From Clostridia bacterium (GTDB taxonomy: Bacteria > Bacillota > Clostridia > Lachnospirales > Anaerotignaceae): DNA of 64,000 nucleotides. Under the pieces are notes generated by a model that did no database searches, was not told where the DNA came from, and saw only the letters and a program-made list of their open reading frames with translations. Shown in pieces: positions 18,139 through 26,374 of the stretch. A program made the translations under genes and the position numbers. The first letter of the stretch is position 1. Every line of letters begins with the position of its first letter. The DNA lies in NCBI GenBank assembly GCA_910575055.1, contig CAJTDC010000002.1, positions 124,001 through 188,000 of the forward strand, read 5' to 3'.

Positions 18139-18768
18139 TTATCTAATAATATTATATTTTGTTATAGTTTGTATCGTCATAATAATACCAAGTAATATAA
18201 CCAATATCCCTAATATATAATTGATATATTTTAGCCATATAGTAGTAATACGTTTTCTAAAAATTTGAGTAACCATAGCAATAACAAACCACCAAATACA
18301 AGTACCACAAAATATTCCTACTACTAATACAATTCCTTGTATTTTATTCAAAATTGTTGCAATATCAAATATAGAAAATGCAATCAAAAAAGATAATATT
18401 GTTGTAGGATTAGTAATTGCAATCAAAAAGGAAGAAGTAAAAAAAGATATTATTTTTGATATATCAGCTTTTTTATAAGTAGTTTCTTGCTTTTTATTTA
18501 TAATACCAATTCCCATTACAATAACTAATATACTACCTACAAAACGAATTATATTTTGATACTGAAGAATAAAATTATAAATCAGTGTAAATGAAAAAAT
18601 ACTGATACAAGAATAAAACAAATCTGCAACACTACAACCAATACCTGATAGAAGTCCTGCTATTGCACCATATGTAATGCTTCTTTTTATGGTAAGCACA
18701 CCTACAACGCCAACAGGAATACCAAATATTACACCAATTAACAATCCTTTTGCAAAATAATTTATCAT
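18139..18768 (-). CDS. LysE-family amino-acid exporter
   Basis: A 209-residue membrane protein with six hydrophobic segments. The N terminus KGLLIGVIFGIPVGVVGVL and the internal AITNPTTILSFLIAF are LysE/RhtB signatures; this family exports basic or other amino acids and metabolites. The start overlaps the stop of the DUF3737 gene as ATGA (18768/18765), which indicates translational coupling in a two-gene operon. Substrate unknown. Confidence 0.85.
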   Translation of the reverse strand: MINYFAKGLLIGVIFGIPVGVVGVLTIKRSITYGAIAGLLSGIGCSVADLFYSCISIFSFTLIYNFILQYQNIIRFVGSILVIVMGIGIINKKQETTYKKADISKIISFFTSSFLIAITNPTTILSFLIAFSIFDIATILNKIQGIVLVVGIFCGTCIWWFVIAMVTQIFRKRITTIWLKYINYILGILVILLGIIMTIQTITKYNIIR

Positions 18769-19616
18769 AAGCAACAGCAGTTTGCTAATTTTGTTACAAT
18801 GTTGCAGTCACAATCATTTTCAATTATGACTTCTCCAATACAATCTGCAATAATTTCTCCTGAAATTGGATTTTTTATACTTGTAATCTCTCCGTTTATA
18901 GTAGCTTTTACATCACTTTTTTCAAAAGATAAATCACAGTCTATCATTTCGCAATTTTGTAATATAAGACCTTTTGCATAACACAAAGGTTGTGTGCCTA
19001 TAATTTTACAGCGTACTAAATGAAGATTTTCAGAATACCAACCTAAATACTCCCCTTTTATCACACTGTCATAAACTGTTATATTTTTACTGTGCCAAAA
19101 AGCATCTTTTGTATTCAGTTCGCAGTTGCGAAAGATGATATTTTCTGTATATTGAAAAGAATATTTTGCAGCCATATGCAGTTTATCAAATTCCATTTCT
19201 GAAGAATGTAAAAAAGGATACTCAGATATCAGTTTACAATTCTGTATTTTTATATTATGGCAAAACCAACCAAATTCTATGGAATTGATATTACAATCTG
19301 AAATTGTAACATTGTTACATTCACGTAATGCCTTCACACCACCTAATTCTGAATTTCTAATCTGGATATCTTTGTCATACCAAAGTGCTGCACGACAAGT
19401 TTCTGTCATTTTGATTTGATTGATTGTAGCTTTTGTGGTATGCCAAAAAGGGTATCTTAACAAAAAATTGCAATTTTCTACATCAATATTATATGTTTCT
19501 TTTAAAGCAGATTCTCCATCAGCAATCCCTTCAAATGTACAATTTATAATTTTAGCATCATTTATTCCGTAGAAAGCTCTTTCTTCGTCATGTGTTTCGT
19601 TTGCATATATTATCAT
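18765..19616 (-). CDS. DUF3737 family beta-helix-like protein
   Basis: A 283-residue protein with no signal peptide or membrane segment. It is built of repeated ~20-residue units with the pattern ..I.NC.....FWHSKNI.. (for example AFWHSKNITVYDSVIKGEYL), which predicts a right-handed beta-helix of the pectin-lyase or pentapeptide kind. It starts FYGINDAKIINCTFEGIADG and matches the DUF3737 family as I remember it. Function is unknown. The C terminus ends in a Cys run (NCCCL). It is co-transcribed with lysE through an ATGA overlap, and upstream lies the box shared with the LysR/amidase operon, so it may belong to that regulon. Confidence 0.8.
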   Translation of the reverse strand: MIIYANETHDEERAFYGINDAKIINCTFEGIADGESALKETYNIDVENCNFLLRYPFWHTTKATINQIKMTETCRAALWYDKDIQIRNSELGGVKALRECNNVTISDCNINSIEFGWFCHNIKIQNCKLISEYPFLHSSEMEFDKLHMAAKYSFQYTENIIFRNCELNTKDAFWHSKNITVYDSVIKGEYLGWYSENLHLVRCKIIGTQPLCYAKGLILQNCEMIDCDLSFEKSDVKATINGEITSIKNPISGEIIADCIGEVIIENDCDCNIVTKLANCCCL

Positions 19617-19700
19617 GATAATCTTTCCTTTCTACTATTATTTATTTTCTATTTGCTTTTTTCTATGCTTTTATTTTATATAAAAAGTATTAAAATAGCA

Positions 19701-19726
19701 AATACTTATATTGAATATATATTTAT
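19701..19726 (-). promoter_or_regulatory. Shared AT-rich box upstream of DUF3737 (copy A)
   Basis: AATACTTATATTGAATATAT followed by ATTTAT, 85 bp upstream of the DUF3737 start. It is nearly identical to the sequence between the LysR gene and the amidase operon at 25430-25455, and to one at 59238-59255. It is most simply explained as the binding site of the LysR-type regulator encoded at 25505. Confidence 0.5.
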
Positions 19727-19779
19727 AGTTTTAAAGCATAATATTAAAAATATATTTATAATTAAAAAGCATAAAAATC

Positions 19780-19797
19780 TATTCAATATAAGTAATA
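19780..19797 (+). promoter_or_regulatory. Inverted copy of the shared box upstream of the stalk-domain remnant
   Basis: TATTCAATATAAGTAA is the reverse complement of the first 16 bases of copy A, with one mismatch. It lies about 52 bp before the plus-strand stalk-domain gene and about 55 bp from copy A. The two facing boxes form a symmetric divergent control region. Confidence 0.45.
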
Positions 19798-19849
19798 GAC
19801 ATTAAAAAATAGCTGTGATAGTATAAAAATAAAATAGGAGTGATACATA

Positions 19850-20138
19850 ATGAAATCAAAAATGTTATTAGTAGTACTATCATCAGCTATGTTTTTTTCG
19901 ACAATACCTACATATGCACAAACACCAATTGTGCTCCAAATTAATAATACAATTATGACAGTAAATGGAATAGAAAAAGAAATTGACTCCGAACCTATCA
20001 TTATTAATAATCATACTTTACTCCCCATTAGAGCAGTAATAGAAGAAATTGGAGGAACAGTAAACTGGAATAATGAAAAACAAGAAATTACACTTACCTA
20101 TTCGATTTATAGCAGAAAGTTTTCATTTTGATGTTGTT
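19850..20138 (+). pseudogene. Copper amine oxidase N-terminal-like (stalk) protein with internal deletion
   Basis: The frame starts with a signal peptide (MLLVVLSSAMFFSTIPTYAQ) and one stalk repeat, VNGIEKEIDSEPIIINNHTL then LPIRAVIEEIGGTVNW and ITLTY. It then goes out of frame and stops at 20129-20131. In another frame from 20094 the DNA reads LPIRFIAESFHFDVV, the standard start of the next stalk repeat. The two copies of L-P-I-R suggest that recombination between similar sequences removed the middle and shifted the frame. A 93-residue secreted fragment could still be made. A typical ribosome site (AGGAGTGATA) precedes the ATG. Confidence 0.7.
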
Positions 20139-20157
20139 ATATTGTTAAAAAACAAAA

Positions 20158-20192
20158 ATAAAAACCACTGAATTGCTCAGCGGTTTTTATTT
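20158..20192. terminator. Bidirectional terminator
   Basis: AAAACCACTGA-ATTGC-TCAGCGGTTTT forms an 11-bp stem with one mismatch, flanked by A-runs on the left and TTTTATTTTATTT on the right. It can end the stalk-domain transcript on the plus strand and the alpha/beta hydrolase operon on the minus strand. Confidence 0.85.
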
Positions 20193-20195
20193 TAT

Positions 20196-21140
20196 TTATT
20201 GAAAAGCATCTTTAAAAAATGTTTCTAATTTATCAAAAGGAATTTTACTTGTGTCATCATATAAATCAATATGCATTGCACCTGGAACAACATATAACTC
20301 TTTTGGTTCTGCTGCTGCTTCATAGGCTGTTTCACTAAATGCTTTAGAATGAGCAATATCACCTGTAATAAACATAATTGGACGAGGTGAAATACTATCA
20401 ATATGATTTAGCAAAGAATAATTTGCAAATGGGAGCATACTTGTATCTGTAAAAGAACCACCTGCATTTGGGTGCCAACCACGTTTTAAACCATAAAATG
20501 TCCACCATTCTACATCTAATCCACTTATATCTTCTGGAAGTTTATCAAGAGGATTTTCTAATGGATAATTTCTTTTATATGCAGGTTGTCCATTTTCAAA
20601 ATCTTGCCAACGTTGTTCTGACATACTTTTTATTATTGTATTACGACTTTCCGTATCCATTGTATTACCCATTGCACTAATGTCATACATTGCAGCAGTT
20701 ACAACTGCTTTAATACGAGTATCCATAGCTGCTGCTGAAAGTGCAAAGCCACCACTTCCACAAATGCCAATCACACCTATTTGCTCACGATTTACATAAT
20801 CTAAAGAACCTAAATAATCTACTCCAGCACTAAAATCTTCAGAAAAAATTTCAGGTGATGAAATGTGTCTTGGTTCACCACCACTTTCACCATTATAAGA
20901 TGGGTCAAATGCTAATACAACAAATCCTCTTTGTGCAAGTTGATTTGCATAAACGCCTGGACCTTGTTCTTTTACACCACCATAAGGAGGACCAATAACA
21001 ATAGCTGGATAAGTCTGTGTTTTATCTAATTCTTTACTTGTATATAAATCTGCTGATAATTCAATACCATAACGGTTTTTATAACGGACTGCAGTTCTTT
21101 CTACAGTGTCATTTAATTCAAATATGTAATACTCTTCCAT
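20196..21140 (-). CDS. Alpha/beta hydrolase, cut off from its lipoprotein signal peptide
   Basis: A 314-residue hydrolase of the dienelactone-hydrolase/S15-like type: nucleophile elbow GICGSGGFAL, oxyanion region GPPYGGVKEQGPG, catalytic Asp region MFITGDIAHS and His in PGAMHIDLYDD. Note that the elbow reads G-I-C-G-S-G, so the nucleophile could be Cys or Ser. The start chosen at 21140 has GGAAGGAG 11 bp upstream. In the same frame upstream (21299-21141) is a perfect lipoprotein signal, MKRFKAQILSALLMITMITA then TAC, with its own ribosome site, interrupted by TAA where CAA would be expected (DDA-stop-TQTSQ). The ancestral protein was thus an exported lipoprotein; the present one would be cytosolic through reinitiation, or lost. 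Last gene of the amidase operon. Confidence 0.75.
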   Translation of the reverse strand: MEEYYIFELNDTVERTAVRYKNRYGIELSADLYTSKELDKTQTYPAIVIGPPYGGVKEQGPGVYANQLAQRGFVVLAFDPSYNGESGGEPRHISSPEIFSEDFSAGVDYLGSLDYVNREQIGVIGICGSGGFALSAAAMDTRIKAVVTAAMYDISAMGNTMDTESRNTIIKSMSEQRWQDFENGQPAYKRNYPLENPLDKLPEDISGLDVEWWTFYGLKRGWHPNAGGSFTDTSMLPFANYSLLNHIDSISPRPIMFITGDIAHSKAFSETAYEAAAEPKELYVVPGAMHIDLYDDTSKIPFDKLETFFKDAFQ

Positions 21141-21200
21141 ATTTTTATTTTCTCCTTCCGTTTGTTGATTTGTTAGCACTGCCTGACTTGTTTGTGTTTA

Positions 21201-21299
21201 AGCATCATCTAGTATTTGTTGTTGTGTATTGCAAGCAGTTGCTGTAATCATAGTTATCATAAGTAATGCAGATAAAATTTGTGCTTTAAATCTTTTCAT
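21201..21299 (-). pseudogene. Orphaned lipoprotein signal-peptide ORF of the hydrolase
   Basis: ATG at 21299, preceded by AAAGGAGGAA, opens a 32-codon frame. It encodes a basic start, a hydrophobic core and a lipobox ending ITATAC, then NTQQQILDDA and TAA. The frame continues without shift into the alpha/beta hydrolase. It is the 5' part of that gene, separated by one nonsense codon. Confidence 0.8.
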
Positions 21300-21324
21300 A
21301 TATGATTTCCTCCTTTTTCAATTA

Positions 21325-21816
21325 TTATTTCTGTTCAAAATGAATGTCAATACTTCCTTTCCCAACAGCTTCTTCAAGTCCTGTTGTATCTTCAATATAT
21401 CCTAATTTTGTATAACTATAGGAATTAGGGAAAGTGTCATAAAATACTACAACACAATTATTTCCATAAAGCATAATGTCACCTTTGTTTATTGTGCTAG
21501 GACATTCACTATTTGTAGGGAATGATGTTGACATATAATAATACTTTTCATTACCATGTAACTCTGACATTGTATATGTAGCAGGGAATTGTTTTACAAG
21601 TTCTTTTGTTGTATCATTGTTATAAAATACTGCACTAAAATCTGTATTACCAATTTTTATATTTATTATAGTATACTCCTGTGTATTTTCTTGTATATTT
21701 TCTATTGCATATTGAGTAATTTGTTTTGGATGTTGTGTTAAATTTTCTGTTTCATTTGTAGTACAGCCTATAGCACCTAATGCCGTAACTGTAAGTGCAA
21801 ATAAAAAATTTTTCAT
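21325..21816 (-). CDS. Cyclophilin-like-fold lipoprotein
   Basis: A 163-residue exported lipoprotein: signal MKNFLFALTVTALGAIGC with the lipobox Cys at 18, then a Cyclophil_like (DUF369-type) domain. The domain features are INIKIGNTDFSAVFYNNDTT, FPATYTMSELHGNEKYYYM, STINKGDIMLYGNNCVVVFY and the C-terminal YTKLGYIEDTTGL. The family's function is poorly defined; some related domains bind small ligands. It is a paralogue of the gene two positions upstream (22416-22967). It overlaps the acetyltransferase stop as ATGA, so it is part of the same operon. Confidence 0.8.
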   Translation of the reverse strand: MKNFLFALTVTALGAIGCTTNETENLTQHPKQITQYAIENIQENTQEYTIINIKIGNTDFSAVFYNNDTTKELVKQFPATYTMSELHGNEKYYYMSTSFPTNSECPSTINKGDIMLYGNNCVVVFYDTFPNSYSYTKLGYIEDTTGLEEAVGKGSIDIHFEQK

Positions 21817-22400
21817 GTAGACTCCTCCAATTTACTATCAATCCATTTTATAAATTTTGCTGGTATACCAGCCACAATACTATTTGCTAGTACATCTTTC
21901 GTTACAACTGCACCTGCTGCAACAATAGCATTCTCTCCTATTGTTACACCACCTAAAATGGTTACATTTGCACCTATCCATACATTTTTACCAATTACAA
22001 TTGGTTTTGGTATCATACTTTGTCTTTTTTGTGGGTCAAAATCATGGTCAAGTGTAGCAAAAACTGCCTTATGTCCTATTAAGGTACCATCTCCTATAGT
22101 AATGCCGCCTTGATCTTGAAAGCAACAGCAAGAATTGATAAATACATTTTTACCAATATTAATATTTTTTCCACAGTCTGTATAAAATGGCGGAAACATT
22201 CTAAAAGTATTGTCAACAGGTTTTCCAATTAATTTTGAAAAAATATCACATATTTCTTTTGGAGTATGATAAGAACTATTTAGTTCTGTTGTAATTTTCA
22301 TTGCTTCTTGACTTAATTCACTCATATATTGATGTACTTCAGAACCACCTTTTATAAACAATCCTGCATTCAAATGGTTTAAAAATTCACTTGTATTCAT
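21813..22400 (-). CDS. Sugar O-acetyltransferase of the LacA/Maa hexapeptide type
   Basis: A 195-residue acetyl-CoA-dependent transferase. The N-terminal Mac domain (LSQEAMKITTELNSSYHTP) precedes a left-handed beta-helix of hexapeptide repeats (INIGKNVFINSCCCFQD, ITIGDGTLIGHKAVFAT). The catalytic His is in ATLDHDFDP, and the usual C-terminal block IGENAIVAAGAVVTKDV leads to AGIPAK. It acetylates hydroxyl groups of sugars or sugar-like acceptors in the cytosol. It lies in the middle of the amidase operon, between two cyclophilin-like lipoprotein genes. The real acceptor is unknown. Confidence 0.88.
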   Translation of the reverse strand: MNTSEFLNHLNAGLFIKGGSEVHQYMSELSQEAMKITTELNSSYHTPKEICDIFSKLIGKPVDNTFRMFPPFYTDCGKNINIGKNVFINSCCCFQDQGGITIGDGTLIGHKAVFATLDHDFDPQKRQSMIPKPIVIGKNVWIGANVTILGGVTIGENAIVAAGAVVTKDVLANSIVAGIPAKFIKWIDSKLEEST

Positions 22401-22415
22401 TGCTATATTCTCCTT

Positions 22416-22967
22416 TTATTTGTTATTAGCACTAATAACTACAATTTTATTTCCCCAACCCTCTAACACGGGATTGCTTTCTACTGCTGACACAAAATCT
22501 TCGGAAGTATCAAAATAACCTAATTTTGTATACTCTCCACTGATTTGAGCATCTTTATAAAACAATACAATTCTATTTCCTTCTTCAAAATAAACTTCTC
22601 CTGCTTTTTGTAATGTAATTGTTTCTGGATTTTGAGGAATTTCGTATTTTGAAGGAATATCATAATATTGCATAACTTCCCAATTATCATAGCCATCATA
22701 GTGATAAATAGGTAATCTTAAATCTCCTAAACCAACAAAACTTGTTATTGTTTTTGCGGTATCATTATCATACAAATGTAGTGTAAAAGGTATTCCCATA
22801 TCTCCAAAACGAACCTGAAGTTCTTTTATTGTTTCTGTACTATTATTATTTTCTACATTAATGGTATTGCTTATATTTTCATTTGCTTCTTTTGAAGAAC
22901 CACAAGCTGACAATATTGTAATAAATGACAATATAAAAGCAGTAAATAATAAAATGTTCTTTTTCAT
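22416..22967 (-). CDS. Cyclophilin-like-fold lipoprotein
   Basis: A 183-residue lipoprotein: signal peptide with lipobox ILSAC, a low-complexity Asn/Glu/Ser linker, then the cyclophilin-like domain. The domain features are VRFGDMGIPFTLHLYDNDTA, ITSFVGLGDLRLPIYHYDGY, ITLQKAGEVYFEEGNRIVLF and YTKLGYFDTSEDFVSAV. It resembles the other lipoprotein of the operon in fold and ending (TKLGY), so the two are probably duplicates. Likely anchored on the outer face of the membrane. Role unknown. It starts 4 bp after the adenylate-forming enzyme gene. Confidence 0.8.
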   Translation of the reverse strand: MKKNILLFTAFILSFITILSACGSSKEANENISNTINVENNNSTETIKELQVRFGDMGIPFTLHLYDNDTAKTITSFVGLGDLRLPIYHYDGYDNWEVMQYYDIPSKYEIPQNPETITLQKAGEVYFEEGNRIVLFYKDAQISGEYTKLGYFDTSEDFVSAVESNPVLEGWGNKIVVISANNK

Positions 22968-22971
22968 ATTT

Positions 22972-24312
22972 CTACTCTCCTTTTACAATCAATTTCTTCT
23001 TTCCTGTTTTTTTATCTGGTAATATTTCTTCTATAAATTGGATATAAAAATTTACATACTCCAAATGTTTTTCATTTAATATTTTTTTCATCTGAGATAA
23101 TATTTCTTTTTTAATATTAGAATTTTTGCTATTATTTGATGTCTGTGCAAGCATTTCAAAAGAGTTATCAGAAAGTTGTCTAAATTGATAATCAAGTAAT
23201 CCCTCTATACAGAAACCTTCTATGGCAAGAGGGTGTAAAAATTCCTTTTTTCCTCTATTTTCAAACCATAATATATCTTCTTCTCTGCCAACAATATTTT
23301 CTGCTCTTATAAAAGGGTGTTTTTCATTATTCTTTTTTATTTTTAGTCTATCTGTAATTTGATAACGAATTAATGGTTGTACATAATTATATAATGATGT
23401 GACATACATATTGCCATTTTCTACTTCAATATAATTCATATCATCAAATAAATACATACCCTCACTAAAATCAGTTTCTACCCCTAATACAAGAGACTCA
23501 CTTGCACCATAAAAGTTAATAACGTCAGAGTGAAATACTTTTTTAAAATATTGTCTTAAATTATTGTTTAAAGGTTCACCACATGAAATTACTCGAAAAA
23601 CATTAACATCTAATTTTCCACTTTCCACAAGTTCTCCTAATATTTTGATAGCAGAAGGATACCCTACAATCATATCAGGTCGAAAATGTTTTGTTTTTTC
23701 TATCCATTTTTTTAAAGGCATATTGATATCTATAAAAAGCTGATTTCCTTTTACTCCTTCAATTCCATCTCCTACTGCCATAGCACCACCATAACGTCCA
23801 TCTGTTGCTGCAATATAAAGTATACGAGGCTTTTTAAAAAGATATTTTAAAATTTGAGGCATTGACATATCCCATAATGCTGCTCTAATAACACCAATTA
23901 ACATACTTTCCCATGCTTTATTATCATATACAAAATAAGCTGGTTTTCCTGTACTTCCAGAAGAATGGACAATATGATATTTCTTTTTAAAAGTCTTTTT
24001 ATATTTGTTTTTGTTGTTATCAAAATCAATCAATTCTTGCTGCGATAAATCTTTTTGCGTTACAATATTGTCAAAATTTTGAATTAATGTTGTTTTGTTT
24101 ATTTTTGGAAATTTTGATAATGGTATTCTATTTATATTTTTTGCTGTAATACCTGCTTTTGTAAATGTTTTGTGGTAATATTCTGAATGATAATAAGCAT
24201 ACTTTAATATTTTTCTGAGTTTTTTCTGCTGTAATACTATCATGTCTTTTCTTGTCATAGCTGTATTTCTTTTTAAGTGATATAGTTGTAAAAGTAATTT
24301 TATATAATTCAT
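22972..24312 (-). CDS. Adenylate-forming enzyme of the phenylacetate-CoA ligase/CapK family
   Basis: A 446-residue cytosolic protein. The nucleotide-binding signature VHSSGSTGKPAYFVYD, the acyl-adenylate motif NFYGASESL and RYQITDRLKIKKNN are typical of this family, which activates carboxylic acids as acyl-adenylates (phenylacetate-CoA ligase, coenzyme F390 synthetase, CapK). The substrate cannot be inferred. The ATG follows immediately on the stop of the amidase gene, so the two are tightly coupled. An activating ligase beside an amide hydrolase suggests formation and breakage of one amide- or thioester-linked compound; this is inference. Confidence 0.82.
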   Translation of the reverse strand: MNYIKLLLQLYHLKRNTAMTRKDMIVLQQKKLRKILKYAYYHSEYYHKTFTKAGITAKNINRIPLSKFPKINKTTLIQNFDNIVTQKDLSQQELIDFDNNKNKYKKTFKKKYHIVHSSGSTGKPAYFVYDNKAWESMLIGVIRAALWDMSMPQILKYLFKKPRILYIAATDGRYGGAMAVGDGIEGVKGNQLFIDINMPLKKWIEKTKHFRPDMIVGYPSAIKILGELVESGKLDVNVFRVISCGEPLNNNLRQYFKKVFHSDVINFYGASESLVLGVETDFSEGMYLFDDMNYIEVENGNMYVTSLYNYVQPLIRYQITDRLKIKKNNEKHPFIRAENIVGREEDILWFENRGKKEFLHPLAIEGFCIEGLLDYQFRQLSDNSFEMLAQTSNNSKNSNIKKEILSQMKKILNEKHLEYVNFYIQFIEEILPDKKTGKKKLIVKGE

Positions 24313-25377
24313 TTAATCACCACCTTTTACATCAAAAGTATATCCATTTTGATAATTTTCTCTGTGATAATATGTCACTTCACCGCTTGTTTGGTTAAAA
24401 ATAATGCTCCATTCAGTAGCTTCATATTCATTAAAATTATCTTTGCTGACACTATCTAAAGCATTTTTCATTTGTTCTGTTGTTATATTGTCGTTGTCAA
24501 ATAGTACTTTTGTTAATATGTCATATCTTTCATGAGATTGTGCCGAACCAATGCCATACTTTTTCCCTTCACTAACATAAAAATTAGTTAGTACAGGCGT
24601 TTCTGTGACAACCATTTCATTATTGATATATTCTACTGCAACACTTTTTCCGCTTACATCTGATATTGCAAAATGAACCATCATACCCATAGAGGCGTGC
24701 ATATCATATTGTTGTAAAAGTGCAATCGCTTCTTCAACATTTGCTGCTTTATCCAGCAATAATCTGATTGCAGTTGTTGTTGTAATATCTGGTTTATTGC
24801 TGTTTTGCTCAATCGTTGTATTATCGCTAATCATATTAACTGCAACACATAATCCTTTTTCGTTCATACCATCTAAAGGAGCATATAATGCGGCAATCGT
24901 TTTTATATTATCAGGTAATAAATCTAACAAAAAACCTGCACTCGTTTGTATAAAATCCATATTTACAGTAGAAATAGAAGCATATCCTGTAGGTGGTTTT
25001 GATTGCATTATTAAAGCATTACAGTGGTTCCAGTCAAAATTTCTGCCAAATAGCTTATTTGTACCTAATGAGGATATTGTACTACAACCAAATGTATTTG
25101 ATTGAAATTCTATATCAACATTTGATAATATATTGTCTTTTAAAAATTGTATTACTTCTTTGTCTGAAGAAGCACCTCCTTGTTCAATATATTTATCAAA
25201 ATAATAATCTTCTTTAAATTGTACTGTTGACAAGCCACTTTCAAGTAATTTTATTTCTGAAATTGTATTTGTTGTATTCATATTATACTCACCTGTATTT
25301 TGTTGTTGATTTGCAGAACAAGCTGTTATTGTTGATATGATAAAAAATAAAAATAGTATACTTATTTTTCTTTTCAT
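24313..25377 (-). CDS. Linear amide C-N hydrolase (Ntn family) lipoprotein
   Basis: A 354-residue exported lipoprotein (lipobox ITAC, Cys20). After a linker of about 75 residues, the choloylglycine-hydrolase/C45-like Ntn domain begins with the probable nucleophile Cys98 in NTFGCSTISS, followed by GRNFDWNHCNAL and APLDGMNEKGLCVAVNMI. In this superfamily the nucleophile usually becomes the N terminus by self-cleavage, so the segment before Cys98 may be a propeptide. Members cleave linear amides such as bile-acid conjugates, penicillin V and N-acyl amino acids. First gene of a six-gene operon divergent from a LysR regulator; AAAGGAG precedes the ATG. Confidence 0.82.
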   Translation of the reverse strand: MKRKISILFLFFIISTITACSANQQQNTGEYNMNTTNTISEIKLLESGLSTVQFKEDYYFDKYIEQGGASSDKEVIQFLKDNILSNVDIEFQSNTFGCSTISSLGTNKLFGRNFDWNHCNALIMQSKPPTGYASISTVNMDFIQTSAGFLLDLLPDNIKTIAALYAPLDGMNEKGLCVAVNMISDNTTIEQNSNKPDITTTTAIRLLLDKAANVEEAIALLQQYDMHASMGMMVHFAISDVSGKSVAVEYINNEMVVTETPVLTNFYVSEGKKYGIGSAQSHERYDILTKVLFDNDNITTEQMKNALDSVSKDNFNEYEATEWSIIFNQTSGEVTYYHRENYQNGYTFDVKGGD

Positions 25378-25429
25378 TTGTTTACTCCTTTCTTTTAGAT
25401 TATTCTATCATATCAAATATGCAATGACA

Positions 25430-25455
25430 AATACTTATATTAAATAAATATTTAT
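25430..25455. promoter_or_regulatory. Shared AT-rich box between amidase operon and LysR gene (copy B)
   Basis: AATACTTATATTAAATAAAT followed by ATTTAT, in the 127-bp divergent gap. It is the same motif as at 19701-19726, and its first 18 bases recur at 59238. Position between a LysR gene and its divergent neighbour is typical of LysR autoregulatory/activation sites. Confidence 0.55.
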
Positions 25456-25504
25456 GCTTTACAGTTATATTAAAACATGATACGATCATAAAAGAGGTGA
25501 TATT

Positions 25505-26374
25505 ATGGAAATTAGAGTTTTAAAATATTTTATGGCGATTGTAACAGAACAAAGCATTTTAGCTGCGGCAGAAAGTTTACATCTTTCTCAACCAACACTT
25601 TCCAGGCAAATCAAGGATATGGAGGAAGAACTTGGAAAACAGCTTTTTATAAGAGGAAGCAGAAAAATTACACTTACAGAAGAGGGCATCATATTAAGAA
25701 AGCGTGCAGAGGAAATACTTGATTTAGTCCAAAAAGCAGAAAATGAAATTACACTTTCTAATTTGATATGTGGTGATATTTTTATAGGAACAGGGGAAAC
25801 AGATGGTGTTCGTTTTATTGCAAAAGCAGCAAAAATGTTAAATGAACAATATCCAGATATTCACTATAATATTGTTAGTGGTGATGCTGTTGACATTATA
25901 GAAAAATTAGATAGAGGATTGATTGATTTTGCAGTTTTAGTAGGAAATGTTGATATATCAAAATATAACTATATAGAACTTCCTATAAAAAATACATGGG
26001 GCGTTTTAATGAAAAGAAATTCTTCTCTTGCAGAAAAAGAATTTGTCACTCCTCAAGATTTATGGGAAAAACCTCTTATTGTTTCTCGTCAAGCCATTAA
26101 AGGAAAAGACCTTACTCAATGGCTAAAAAAAGATGTTTCACAATTAAATATTATTGCCCATTATAATCTTGTATATAATGCATCGCTTATGGTTGATGAA
26201 GGCTTAGGATATGCTCTTTGTCTTGATAAAATAATCAATGTTACAAATACAAACCTTTGTTTTAAAGCATTTCAGCCAAAGTTAGAAGTTGGTATGAATA
26301 TTGTTTGGAAAAAATATCAAATTCTTTCAAAAGCCTCAGAGAAATTTTTAGAAAAATTGAAAGAAATATTATAA
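25505..26374 (+). CDS. LysR-family transcriptional regulator
   Basis: A 289-residue regulator. The N-terminal winged HTH reads EIRVLKYFMAIVTEQSILAA then ESLHLSQPTLSRQIKDMEEE. The C-terminal type-2 periplasmic-binding-like effector domain begins near GDIFIGTGETDG. It is divergent from the six-gene amidase operon and separated from it by a short gap with the shared box, which is the classic arrangement for a LysR regulator and its target. Close in sequence style to the orphan LysR at 41388. Effector unknown. The ATG has AAAGAGGTGAT upstream. Confidence 0.9.
   Translation: MEIRVLKYFMAIVTEQSILAAAESLHLSQPTLSRQIKDMEEELGKQLFIRGSRKITLTEEGIILRKRAEEILDLVQKAENEITLSNLICGDIFIGTGETDGVRFIAKAAKMLNEQYPDIHYNIVSGDAVDIIEKLDRGLIDFAVLVGNVDISKYNYIELPIKNTWGVLMKRNSSLAEKEFVTPQDLWEKPLIVSRQAIKGKDLTQWLKKDVSQLNIIAHYNLVYNASLMVDEGLGYALCLDKIINVTNTNLCFKAFQPKLEVGMNIVWKKYQILSKASEKFLEKLKEIL

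Noticed and set aside
17975-18220. 81-codon plus-strand hydrophobic frame
   Set aside because: It runs into lysE on the opposite strand, has no ribosome site, and is an AT-rich Phe/Ile/Lys string common by chance in such DNA.
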